Assembly: GCF_000975265.2 (NCBI RefSeq)
Contig: NZ_CP083405.1
Coordinates: 1,364,001-1,428,000 of the forward strand
Direction: 5' to 3'
Origin: Mycobacterium lepromatosis
GTDB taxonomy: Bacteria > Actinomycetota > Actinomycetes > Mycobacteriales > Mycobacteriaceae
DNA length: 64,000 nt
The notes under the pieces were generated by a model. It worked only from the letters and a program-made list of their open reading frames with translations. It had not been told where the DNA came from and ran no database searches. The translations under genes were made by a program, and so were the position numbers. Positions 32,046 through 42,084 of this stretch are shown in pieces. Position 1 is the stretch's first letter. Every line of letters starts with the position of its first letter.

Positions 32046-32649
32046 CGAACGGTAGGCGTGTTGTATACTTTCCACCGCAACGCACTGAGCCGACAGTTTC
32101 CCACTATTTGCTCTATTCGGCTGTGGATCTTTCGATTAGGTTGGATACTGTGCGGATTCTGCTGACCCGATGCCACCGGCAATGTGAGTTCAGCTTGGTC
32201 ACGGCGCTGCTTACGGGCCGCCGCTAGGGGCCGGCAGCCACCCGCACCCGGCTCTTTTCAAGCTTTTCTGCTGGTCCAACCTAGTCACACTGGTCATTTT
32301 TGACGCGTTTGATCATGCTTTGACGCGGGCACCGTCTTCTGTTGCAGAAGACACCACGGGCCATCTATCTAGGTGGATTTGTGTCCAAAACAACGCGTTG
32401 TCTGGTTTTGAATACTTAGCTGAACATGCTGCGCATTCGGCAGTTAGCATTGCGGAGAGTATAATCGTCTTTGACTCGACCGCCAGTGCGATGCATACCG
32501 GTAGAGTCGAGCTTCTATTGGCTGACCATTGATGCTAATGGCTGTGTGGAATCACCGGTGCGGTCTGGCGGCATTTTCTTGCTGGACGGACTGGTCGGGC
32601 GGCAGACTCCGGGTGTTTCGGGCTTGATCGCCTGCGTGCTGCAGTTCGC
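32046..32649. other. Decayed DNA, unassigned
   Basis: Short frames on the plus strand (32320-32640) show no recognisable motif. Probably the 5' part of the same dead membrane gene as the next entry. Confidence 0.3.
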
Positions 32650-32893
32650 TGCCCACGGATCGTTTTGTTGATCGTGCTGATCAAGGTGATCAACGCTATC
32701 ATTGAGGAGATTTTTACGCGAAGTACTCTACATCACGTTGGTCCGCCACCAGCCTGTGCCGCTCTCGACCATCCTTTACCCAGGCGCGATCATGGCCGGC
32801 TGGAACCTGATGCTCACCGGCGCGGCGATCGTTCTCGGGTCTGTATATGCGTTGGAGTGCCGAGTGACCGCTGGGGGCTGGCAGCGATCCTAG
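32650..32893 (+). pseudogene. Integral membrane protein fragment
   Basis: The frame near 32700-32893 reads LREVLYITLVRHQPVPLSTI, then LYPGAIMAGWNLMLTGAAIV and VLGSVYALECRV, a clear membrane segment with a preceding amphipathic stretch. No family was recognised. It may be the remains of the integral membrane gene that lies upstream of mcr in H37Rv. Confidence 0.4.
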
Positions 32894-33088
32894 CCCACGG
32901 TGTGTGTGGTCTTATCAGGGTTTCTCAGGTTTTCCCGTTATTCGCTATCTGATCTTTTAGCAGCCGCAAGATCGGGTGCAGAGCTGTCAGCGGTGGCTGC
33001 GAAGATGCTAAACGAACAGCTTGTTCGTTTCGGCATGGGTCGTCGGCGTCAGGGTGGACGAAAGGTCGGTCGATCATGGGCGACTACG

Positions 33089-34147
33089 TTGAACGGTCCT
33101 CTGAGTGGGCTGCGTGTTGTTGAGCTAGCCGGTATCGGGCCGGGTCCGCATGCTGCGGTGACCTTGGGGGGACCTCGGCGCTGATGCGGTACGCGTCGAT
33201 CGACCAACCAAGAGCGGTTGCGGTGTCGCTAAGGACGCGACGTTACACAACTGGCGAGTGGTGACCACCGACCTTAAACCAGGCGCGGGACGCGAGCTGG
33301 TGCTCACACTCGTCGCCAGAGCCGACATGTTTATAGAGGGCTATCGCCTCGGCGTCACCGAACTACTTGGCCTTCGGACCTAAGCACAGCACCAAGGTTA
33401 ACGACAGGCTGGCCTACGCCCGGATGACTGGTCGGGGACAAGCCGGCCCCTGCGGCCAGCAGACCAATCATAACATAAATTACATTTCTTTTGATACATG
33501 GCCCTGTAGGCCATCGACTGGGTCAACGAGCGACTGGTTTCCCCACTGAATTTGGTGGGTGACTTCAGCGGAAGATCGATGTTTTTGCTGGTCAATATTC
33601 TAGTGACGCGGTGGGAGCGGCAAAGGTCAAGTCGTTGAAGCCCTCGGTGGTCGATGGCTCTAGCGTGGTAGTGCAAATTATGCGGGCGATGCGCGCGTAG
33701 GGTATGCAGTCCGACACTCGTAGTGCCAACCTGCTCGACGGCGGCGCGCCCTACTTACGGATACTTATTTATTGAATGCGCTGACGACGGCTCTATGTCG
33801 CTGTCAGCGCATAGAGCCGCGGTTCTACGTGGCCATGGTTGACTGGGTGGAGTCTGGACGCTGCTGAGCTGCCGCTGCAGAACGACCTCACCCGCTGGCC
33901 CGCACTGCGGGCACGTTTGACTGCGACGTTCGCTAGTCACGACCGTGATCATTAGGCCAGGGTGTTCGTGGGTTCCGATGCCTGCGTGACTCCGGTGCTG
34001 GCGTTTGACGAGGTGCACACTGAAGCGCATATTACCGAGCGGCGCACCTTCTCGGCAGCCTGCAGTAGAGATGCTCACACTACGCCGGACCGCTCCCGCT
34101 CTCCTGCCGCGTCGGTGGCCGACATCGAAGCGGTACTCAATAGTTAG
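33089..34147 (+). pseudogene. mcr: Alpha-methylacyl-CoA racemase, broken
   Basis: Relic of Mcr (H37Rv Rv1143), a CoA-transferase family III enzyme that epimerises 2-methylacyl-CoA in branched fatty acid and sterol side-chain breakdown. It reads [20 protein letters not shown] from 33092, [20 protein letters not shown] near 33250, [24 protein letters not shown] near 33385 and NYISFDTW near 33477. [20 protein letters not shown], in the C-terminal domain, starts at 33965, and it ends at a TAG at 34145. The catalytic Asp/His region (H-D-x-N-Y) has become NHNINY. Many frameshifts. It is followed at once by the SDR relic. Confidence 0.8.
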
Positions 34148-34178
34148 GATGATTTAGGATAGTTAGGATGATTTAGGG
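34141..34178 (+). repeat. 19-bp tandem duplication
   Basis: Two copies of a 19-base unit starting TAGTTAGGATGATTT lie head to tail; the second differs only in its last base. It spans the mcr stop and the gap before the SDR relic. Confidence 0.9.
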
Positions 34179-34187
34179 AGGGTTCGC

Positions 34188-34952
34188 ATGGAGCTAGGGA
34201 CGTGGTCGTAGCAGTCGCCGGCGGTGCATAGACCTGGCCCCCTTGCCAATACCAAGCGGTTGTTGGATTCCGGGGTGCAGGTCCTCGTGCGGGATATCAA
34301 AGGTGACGAGGTAGTTCGTGAACTTTGTGGTAGCGCGCATTTCGTGCTGGTAGATGTCACCAAAGTTTCCGCCGTGTCCAGCGTGCTGGACACGGCGGAA
34401 ACTTTGGACCCGCTGCGCATCGTGTCAATTGCGTTGGCGCCGGTAACGCTATCCGGGTGCTGAACTGCGACAGCGTGTTCCGATGAAATGCCTTTCGCAA
34501 GGGTCATCGACATCAACCTGATAGGCATCTTCAATGTGCTTCGACTAGGCGCCGAGCGGATTGTCAAGATCGGACCCATCGGCCCAGACGGGGAGGAACA
34601 TGGCGTTATTATTAATAATAACGCCTCGGTAGCTGCGTTTGGCGGTCAGATTGGCCAAGTTACCTACTCTGCGTACAAATGGGGTTTGATGGCCAGGAAT
34701 CTAACTAATCGCACAGGACCTGGCTAGCTACCGTATCCGGATGGTCACGATAGTAACCGACCTGTTTAACACGCCGTTGCTGGCTTTTCTTGTTGGAGAG
34801 ATTAAGGTGTCGTTGAGTAAACAGGTGCTGCATTTGGTGGAGCTAGGAAACCCGGACGAGTATAGGGAATGGCCGTGCACATCGACGAAAACCCAATGCT
34901 CAACGGACAGGTTATCCGTCTGGGTGCCGTCATCCGCATAGCACCAAGCTGA
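34188..34952 (+). pseudogene. Short-chain dehydrogenase, broken
   Basis: Relic of a 17-beta-hydroxysteroid dehydrogenase type 10-like SDR (H37Rv Rv1144). From the ATG at 34188, a garbled N-terminus is followed by NTKRLLDSGVQVLVRDIKGD, FVLVDVTKVSAVSSVLDTAE, VIDINLIGIFNVLRLGAERI near 34506, GVIINNNASVAAFGGQIGQV near 34604, and the catalytic YSAYK segment near 34666 (normally Y-S-A-S-K). VTIVTDLFNTPLLAFL follows near 34744, ending at a TGA at 34950. The Rossmann glycine motif is lost. Two perfect palindromes lie inside. Partner of mcr in lipid side-chain oxidation. Confidence 0.8.
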
Positions 34953-35509
34953 GCCATCCCGCGTTTCAGACCAGTCGTATGAAGTCAGACCCTAGCACTG
35001 TGAAGGGGCTGACTTCGGATACAGGAACCAAAAGGACTTACCGACGAAACCATCGGGTGATGGCGTATTCGGCCATGAGTAGCCCTGCAAGCACGCTCAT
35101 AAGCCGCGGTCAGCTTGCCGTAGGCAGCGGGTGCCAGTCTTCGAACTGTTCTGAGGTTTCGCCTTCCACCAGCATGTCGCCGTGGTAGAGGGCCTCAAAG
35201 TCAGCCTTAATGCCGTCCGCACTGGAGTCGTCAATCCACATGGCCTTTAGCCTATGAGTCGCCATTAAGGAATCTTTGAGTCAAGATTCGGAAAATGGTG
35301 GCAATTCTTACCGGCGGGTAGGTTGATGCGGGTGTTGGGCGTTTCGTCTGTCCGCCAGCAGCGCCTGTGCCGAGATCAGCGGCGTGGTGAATTATCCCAG
35401 TATCCGTGCCTAGGACAGGTGGTGTTGCTAGGACGCCTGTACTTACCGTTGAGTAATTATCGCAGTTAGGTGTCGGGTCTAGCGTGACCGGCATCGGTGG
35501 TGGAAAGAG
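34953..35509. other. Decayed DNA, unassigned
   Basis: The minus strand near 35243-35100 reads MWIDDSSADGIKADFEALYH and GDMLVEGETSEQFEDWHPLP, gene-like but unrecognised and without a readable continuation. A 7-bp hairpin with arms GAATCTT/AAGATTC lies near 35270-35290. Confidence 0.35.
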
Positions 35510-37745
35510 AAGGCTATGGTACTAGAGGGCCGCTAGACTGGCTATTGCAGCACCGCGATGAATCCTGGTAGTGTGAATGGTCTTCATTGCCGCGGTGGTC
35601 TTCGGCATCCCCGTCAGTACAGTAAGAGCCTGTCTCCTGGCGGTTTCCAAGATCTGAACTCGGAGTTGGCGTGCGCAATCCAGGTGTTGACCGACAAGTT
35701 TGGGCAGAACGGTCAGCATATGCTCACCGTGGTAACTGCACCCGCAGGTGCCGTCAGCGAACAAGCTAGTACAATGGGTACCGGCTTTGTCGCCCACTTG
35801 CAACGGTCGTCATTGACGTAATAACGTCATCTTGACGCGGACTAGGCCTCGCTCTGAGCTTCTCGAAGCAGCAAACAATCTGGGTCGACATCGACGGCGA
35901 GTCGGGTTGATTGTGTTCAACCTAAAAAGCGGCGAAAACCACGCACATGACAACGCTCGCACTCATCTCGACGAACTCGTCCACGTACCGTGACGCCGTC
36001 ACGGTACGTGCCGGTGGCCCGGCGGTGCAGTATGTGCCGGTATACAAGCATAACCAGGAAGACCTGCTGATCATGAGATGATTGCCGATTCCGCTGAGCT
36101 TGCTGGTGCTGGTCTGGGGTATTCGGTGGACTAGCCGTCGTCGGCTCAATGTCGGTGTTGCGGCTCGTTACATAGACAATCGAAGTGTCGGTCTTCACGC
36201 TCAACCTGAGCACAGCGATGGGCTCGACATTGGCCATCGCCTCTACACGCTGCGGATCGTCAGCCGCTGTCGCAACGTCTTGGCCTAGGGCAGTTACTAC
36301 GATTAGACACCGACCGGATCATAATAACTTCTGGTCGCACCGTGCTGTTCCCCGTCGTTACCCTGGCGTTGTCGATGTCGGCAACGGTGGCTTTACCGAT
36401 GTACTTCCTAAAGTCGTTCGCTTACTCTGGTGGGGCCTTCGTAGCCACCTTGTCCATCGGCCGCGATTGTGCTGCTGGGCCCAAGGCTGGACGCATTGGA
36501 GACGCATTGGACGTGCGTTGGCTGGTATGTCGGGTACTGCTGTGGTATCAGGGTCGTCTCGAGTCGGTGCATAAACCGGTCGAGCAGATGTTCTGGTATC
36601 GATCAAGCAAACTTGTGATGCGCCGCTGAGCGCCGATCGGTTTGGCTGTTAGTGTGCTGCAGGCACTGCTTGGTTTTACGTTAACTGGTGCAGGGGGGAG
36701 AGATTTCCCGGACTACCAGGTGTTGCCCTGTTTGGTGTTTTTGCATCAAGTCGGTGACCGATTGTGCACCGGTTTCGAGCAACAATACTGTGAGGCGGTG
36801 TTCGTAGTCGTGCCCGATGTCCGAGGCCTGAACCTCGGCGGATCTTGACACCTATGCCGCCGCCTTGTCTAGGGTTCCGAACTTGTCGGTGGTAAACGCC
36901 TCGGGTAGGATCGTTCGTGGCTGGAAACCGGGTGGGACCTACCGGTTTGGCCGACGTGACCGTAGACAGCTCGGCACCGCTGCTTGCGCAAACTTTCGAT
37001 ACTTAGCTCAAGCGGCTGCACGAGGTGGCCGGGCCAGCCGACAGGTGCGTTGAGATGGCCGGTGTCACGTCGGTCGGTCGCGACAGCGTTGACGCGGTGA
37101 CTAACCGACTTCCTTGGGTGTTGGGGCTGCTAGTGGCCATTACGTTTGAGTTGCTGTTCGGCCTTCACCGGAAGCGTGGTGCTGTCGGTGAAGTCGCTGA
37201 TGTGCAATGTTCTGTTACTGACTACAGCGTTTGGCGCGCCGGTGTGGATCTTCCAGGACGGTCATCTCGGCGCGTTGGGAGCAACCCCGAGAGGGACGCT
37301 GGTGACCAACATGCCGGTGTTGTTGTTCTGCATCGCGTTTGGATTGTCCACAGATTATTTCAGTGTTCTTAATAGCTCGGCTTCGAGAGTACCGGTTGAT
37401 TTCTTGGGCTGCTCGATCGGCGAGACCTAGCACAGCCCAGGCCCCGGCCGCTAACGATGAGAGTGTGGCACTAGGCGTGGCCTGTACCGGTCGGGTGATC
37501 ACCGCGGCTGAGTTGGTGATGTCGATGTCGTTCGCTGCCCACGTGTTTTTATGCGGATGTTCGGTTTCAGCCTGTTCGTGATTGTGTATCCCCTGGTGCG
37601 GGATAGTCCTGGTTTCAGCGTTTATGCATGTGATAGGCCGGTGGAATTGGTGGGCGTCCAGGACCTTAGCGTGATTGCATGATCGGTTCGGCATCGGTGA
37701 GGGGACAGGCAGAATTTCCGAGCCCATCCGTCGCGCCGGCGGTGC
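35510..37745 (+). pseudogene. mmpL13: MmpL13-type RND membrane transporter, broken
   Basis: Relic of an MmpL lipid transporter (H37Rv Rv1145/Rv1146). Pieces: VLTDKFGQNGQHMLTVVTAP near 35683; PIPLSLLVLVWGIRWTS near 36084; SVFTLNLSTAMGSTLAIA near 36188; VLFPVVTLALSMSATVALPM near 36344; HKPVEQMFWYRSSKLVMRR near 36570; RCVEMAGVTSVGRDSVDAVT near 37042; TAFGAPVWIFQDGHLGAL near 37225; SVALGVACTGRVITAAELVM near 37463. The transmembrane Asp-Tyr pairs of the proton relay are not preserved. Fragments cover nearly the whole protein except about 100 residues at the start. One perfect hairpin lies at 35982-36010. Confidence 0.8.
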
Positions 37746-37839
37746 AGCATAACGAGCATCCGAGTCCGAGAGTCGGTGACACACATTCGTTAGCGTGTCG
37801 ATGGAGGGCCTGCGCCGCGCCCATGCTTCCCTGTGCTAG

Positions 37840-38461
37840 GTGATCGGCTCTGTCACGCAATCCTATGGTATGTGGCAACCGGAACTACTGCTGGAACCTG
37901 GACACGTCAGGTTGGTTTCGATCTGATCGGTTGCGTAGTGCGTCGATGTCACACTGCCATCGATCTACTGGCACTTCGAAGACAAAGACGCGCTCATGGA
38001 CGTGGTATGTGCACGCTACTTGGCCAGAGTTGACCAGGAAATGGGGCAGGTGACGATCGGATAGCCATCCACTGTGGACGTGTTGCGCGCCCAGGGACTG
38101 GGTTATGTACGGTTCGCGATCTGGACCCTAGAATTATATACTGTCTTGTCACCATGGGTCGGTGACGATCAGGTAAGTAACGTCGATACCGCTCTGGACA
38201 GCTCAGCGTTCAAGCATTATGTGTGCCTCGGTGCAGCAGCTAATGGATGAGGATGTCTACCGGATCGACGATCCGACCATCATTGCCTTGGAACTGTGGA
38301 GCGCTGCCCACGGAGTGGCAGATCTGTTGATCGTCAAGCCGCACCTACCGTTCGGTGATGTCGATGCGTTCGCCGACCGGGTGTTGGGTGTAGTCCTTTG
38401 CTGCCGTATGCTGGCGGCGTTGTTTGGCGCCGACGTTAGCTTTCAGCAGCCAGTGGATTAA
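37840..38461 (+). pseudogene. TetR-family regulator, broken
   Basis: TetR relic. The end of the DNA-binding domain reads TLPSIYWHFEDKDALMDVVC near 37957. The ligand-binding domain continues TVDVLRAQGLGYVRFAIWTL near 38072 and, after a frameshift, SVQQLMDEDVYRIDDPTIIA near 38224 and LIVKPHLPFGDVDAFADRVL. It ends at 38461. The first helices are missing or unreadable. About three frame breaks; the C-terminal 80 residues form one clean frame, so decay is incomplete. Confidence 0.7.
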
Positions 38462-38496
38462 GTGATGGCGCATCGACTGCTGGAAGAGTCTCGGGC

Positions 38497-39125
38497 ATGC
38501 CGTCAGCTGCAGCGGCTCCGTCAGCAAAAGTCGACAACCCATTCTTCGCCCACGTCTAGCCCATCGCTGCGGCCTACGCAGCCCGCGGTACGGGTTCTTC
38601 GCCGGGGGAGCCTGACTGGCTTGTTGGGCCGGGTGCTAGAAGTCGGTGCGGGTATAGTTTATTTAAGAGTAATTACCAGGGAGCCGTTGAACGGGTCGTT
38701 GCCCTCGAGCTCGAGCTGTACTTGGTTACCCGCACACGTTCGGCGATCGTTGGTGTGCCTGTTCGGGGTTGTCGTGATCGGCGAGGTGGAGGAGGAATGC
38801 AGCGGCGAGCAGCCGTTTGCTTGCTCGTTTGCTGCGCGGTTCCGCGACCCTGATCGTTGTGCTGCAACGGCTGCGTTTGTTGTTTCGGCCGGGCGGACAG
38901 CTGCTCTATCTAGAGCCGGTGGCCGCTGCCGATGCCTGGGGTTGGTTGCAACAGTTTGCCGATGTGGCGTTCGGGCTGAGGTTGCTGGGTAACTGTCATG
39001 CCCAGTGTGACACAGAGCAGCTCGGTTGTTAACGCCGGATTCGAGGTGGACACTTAGCGGCGGAAGTAGACGTTGCCGGTCTGGGCGCCACTGTCGGTGT
39101 TGAAGTTTAGTGCCGAGTCGGGCGC
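38497..39125 (+). pseudogene. SAM-dependent methyltransferase, broken
   Basis: Relic of a class I methyltransferase. Pieces: NPFFAHV near 38537, GLLGRVLEVGAG near 38620 (SAM motif I), VVALELELYL near 38697 (motif II), then the frame VLQRLRLLFRPGGQLLYLEP near 38856 (motif III region) running to NCHAQCDTEQ, and VNAGFEVDT after a frameshift near 39028. The last ~275 bases lie in the left arm of the 425-bp inverted repeat, so a second, inverted copy of this 3' end exists near 40305-40579. Confidence 0.7.
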
Positions 39126-39274
39126 ATAGGCCCTAGCGACGCTGTCGTGGGTGTACTGCCGGTTGTGTCGAGATCAACGTTAGTGTGTTTTGGTGGGTGA
39201 GTTGTGATTGTGATCGGTGTAGTGCCGGTCTTGGTGAGTTGATCGGGCGGTGCATTTTGGGAAGTAGGTGGTGT
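38850..39274 (+). repeat. 425-bp perfect inverted repeat, left arm
   Basis: Identical, as reverse complement, to 40155-40579 over the parts compared by eye. Boundaries are sharp: the base before 38850 and the base after 39274 do not pair with their counterparts. The arm holds the methyltransferase 3' end and the 3' end of the IS30 transposase relic. Confidence 0.93.
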
Positions 39275-40150
39275 AAAAGATCGCTGGTGTTCTCGTTGCT
39301 GCCGCGTTGTGGTGGTGAGTGAGGTCGCAAAAAGTAGATCGGTTGTGCTTGACAGGTGATGCGGCTATGAGCAGCCGTCTTGAGGCCCTGATCCCAAGCC
39401 GGGGGTTTTACCGAGGTTCTGCGGTAAAGCGTTGAGTGTGGTGATCATGGCCGCAGCGACCACATCAGTGCTGCGGCCCTTAGACAGGTGGCGCAGCTGC
39501 ACGAACCCGATACTGTGTTCGGCCAGGGCGTTGATGTGGGGGGGCCTGGTTTTTGCCGATGATTAAATCGCCCGCCCAATGTTTTAGAGCACCGCACGGT
39601 CGTGCAGCTTCGGCGGCACGCTCACCGATGGTGACCATACCCAGAATATGGCGATGCCCGGTTTTGGTGCGCTGTGCCCGTAGTGTGCCTAACGCCCACC
39701 CAGTGTGCACACATGCCGGCCAACACCTGATGTCGTTTCCCGCGTCCTTGCACGAAGAACGCCTTGTACAGCGTTTCGTGAGGTACCTGCATCTTCGGGC
39801 CGGTCAGGAGAGGTCGTTGGCCAACACCCCAGCAATGTGTTCGGGACTGTACTTTTTGACTTTTTGGCCAGCAACGCTTCCACCACCGTACGCAACTGCC
39901 CACCGCGGCCAGCTGGCCGGCCTTTTCAGTCGCTGGGCCCGCTGCTCACTGCATAGCTAGGCACGGCGCGCTAAATAACCCGATTCAGCTTGTGCACCAG
40001 CACAGTTGGCGTCGAATCGGTGCAACACCCAGCAAAGCGATCCGTAACCGCACGAGCCGCCCCTCGTTGGTGACCTCACGCATCATAGTCAACGGCACCC
40101 AACCCAAACAGTTAGCAATCGATCACATCAACTCACAACGCTGCGACACA
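39180..40150 (-). mobile_element. IS30-family transposase relic
   Basis: Minus-strand pieces in IS30 order: SGYLARRAQLCSEQRAQ-like near 39980; VEALLAKKSK near 39880; KMQVPHETLYKAFFVQGRGK near 39795; LGMVTIGERAAEAARPCG near 39645; LKHWAGDLIIGKNQA near 39590 with the first catalytic aspartate (family G-H-W-E-G-D-L-I-I-G); HSPPQRGSNENTSDLLHHLL near 39320 with the last catalytic residue (family Q-R-G-S-N-E-N). Frameshifts and stops are frequent. Its 3' end extends into the left arm of the inverted repeat, and a second copy of that end lies in the right arm. Confidence 0.8.
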
Positions 40151-40154
40151 CCCG

Positions 40155-40579
40155 ACACCACCTACTTCCCAAAATGCACCGCCCGATCAACTCACCAAGA
40201 CCGGCACTACACCGATCACAATCACAACTCACCCACCAAAACACACTAACGTTGATCTCGACACAACCGGCAGTACACCCACGACAGCGTCGCTAGGGCC
40301 TATGCGCCCGACTCGGCACTAAACTTCAACACCGACAGTGGCGCCCAGACCGGCAACGTCTACTTCCGCCGCTAAGTGTCCACCTCGAATCCGGCGTTAA
40401 CAACCGAGCTGCTCTGTGTCACACTGGGCATGACAGTTACCCAGCAACCTCAGCCCGAACGCCACATCGGCAAACTGTTGCAACCAACCCCAGGCATCGG
40501 CAGCGGCCACCGGCTCTAGATAGAGCAGCTGTCCGCCCGGCCGAAACAACAAACGCAGCCGTTGCAGCACAACGATCAG
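40155..40579 (-). repeat. 425-bp perfect inverted repeat, right arm
   Basis: Reverse complement of 38850-39274, separated from it by 880 bp that hold most of the IS30 relic. On its outer side the sequence joins directly to the truncated IS607-type TnpB relic. Confidence 0.93.
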
Positions 40580-40739
40580 AATTTCGTTTCTCTTGAATGA
40601 GGCTTTCGGACGATCTACCCCGATGTAGTGGGAGGGATTCAATTGGAAGGCAAGCCAAGTGGCAGCACAACGCAGGAACAAGCCAGAAGCTTGCGGTGGT
40701 GTCGGGTCCGGGGGAGGGAGATTCCTGACGCCGAACACG

Positions 40740-41600
40740 AGTTAGTGATCGAGCAGGTAGCTGGCATCGATCCGGCCGCGGCTGGCGTGCCGCAGCTCAT
40801 TGAGTGGCGTTGAGTTCGGCACTTGTTCGAGCACTGTGCCCTCCTCGTTGGTTACCGCGGCTAGGTGCCGTCCCGACGTCAATGTCAACCCGTGAACCGG
40901 GGTGCGCTACCTTGGGTTGCTGCAGGCGCTGCACGAGGACCCGCGCACTCGCTTCCACCCTGATGCCGTTACGACGTACCGTGATCGCCAGCATCTGAGC
41001 CCGGCCTTTCGCGGTGAGCCGTTTAATCCGGCGCGTGTTTCTAGTGCATACGGATGGTCCTGATGACCGGAAGTGCGAGGTGGCGTGTGCCTAAGCTCGA
41101 CGCGCATCGCTTAGTTCGTGAACGACACGCGGCCTATGGTTGCGTCCCTATCTTCTTCAACCAGGGGAAGCCCCATCTTTTGCCGTCACGTTTGCCGGAT
41201 CGGAAGTTCTGCTACTTTCAGTACGCGTCGACCATGACGTCGATGTAGGTGCTCTTCGGAGCACTTGTTCTATTACACCGTGTCGGTGTCGACAGTGACG
41301 CACACCTCGTTCTTGACGGTGTTGCCACGCTTACGCAGTATCCAAAGCGTCAGTGTCGCGGTCTCTACCGCCGGTGGCGTGCCACGCCTCGATGTCGGCT
41401 TTTAGGGTCGTGACGGTCCAGGTTTATGCCTTACTCCGATCACTGAAATGTCATGCCAACATCCGCGCTTGATAGTCGGTCGGCGGCAGGGGGGGGGATC
41501 AACACACTTGCACGGTCCAGTGCTCAGGAATATCGAACTCTGCCATCATGTTACCTTGCGTTCTTCGGCGCCAGCTGCCGCAGCGATGGCACGCTTAGCG
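40740..41600 (-). mobile_element. tnpB: IS607-type TnpB accessory protein relic, truncated
   Basis: Minus-strand pieces resemble TnpB: MAEFDIPEHWTVQ near 41548, IKRLTAKGRAQMLAITVRRN near 41030, RVEASARVLVQRLQQP, then VDIDVG and RHLAAVTNEEGTVLEQVPNS near 40880-40815, where TnpB has the first RuvC aspartate region (V-G-V-D-x-G). The later RuvC motifs and the zinc finger are missing. The relic stops near the outer edge of the inverted repeat. Internal decay is heavy between 41500 and 41100. Confidence 0.6.
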
Positions 41601-42070
41601 TGGTTCTGGATAACACGGTTGTCGTACAACCGAGCACACATACTGATTGAGTATCTCGGTCGTGTCCTGCACCCGATCGTCGCCAACCTTGGATGAACCC
41701 ACCACAATAAGCTCGTGATACTGTGCGGCCAGCGTTGCCTGGACGTAGTACGATCCGAACCAGCAGAACCGGTCCCGATGTCTACACGATCCGGCCCACA
41801 GTCGGATCACGCGGCAGCGCAAGAAACTGTCGACGGTCACCGTTCAGCGCGAATCCAACCTCGGTAATGACCTTATCGACTGGGATCTGCGGGGTCGTGG
41901 TCTATGTGGTCACCTGGCCGACTTGTCGATCCAGATCAGCTTTCTGATCCGCTGAAGACCTCCGGGCATACACCGCCGTGCGACCACACAGCCGTAGTGC
42001 GACTTTATAATCGGCTTGTCACATGCAAAGCTATCGGCATGGTCCTTGCTATAACTCGCTCCCTCCTTGC
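41600..42070 (-). mobile_element. tnpA: IS607-type serine resolvase relic
   Basis: Minus-strand pieces: RTAVYARRSSADQKADLDRQ near 41980-41925 (serine recombinase start with the catalytic serine in Y-A-R-x-S-S), DKVITEVGFALNGDRRQFLA near 41880, LPRDPTVGRIV, then HRDRFCWFGSYYVQATLAAQ near 41780 and ELIVVGSSKVGDD near 41715. This is the small resolvase of IS607-type elements. The N-terminal MerR-like HTH is degraded. It lies upstream of the TnpB relic on the same strand, the normal element order. Confidence 0.75.
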
Positions 42071-42084
42071 GGGAAACATCGCCG

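Noticed and set aside
39553..39960. 135-codon open frame on the plus strand
   Set aside because: Antisense to the IS30 transposase relic, which has clear family motifs on the minus strand.
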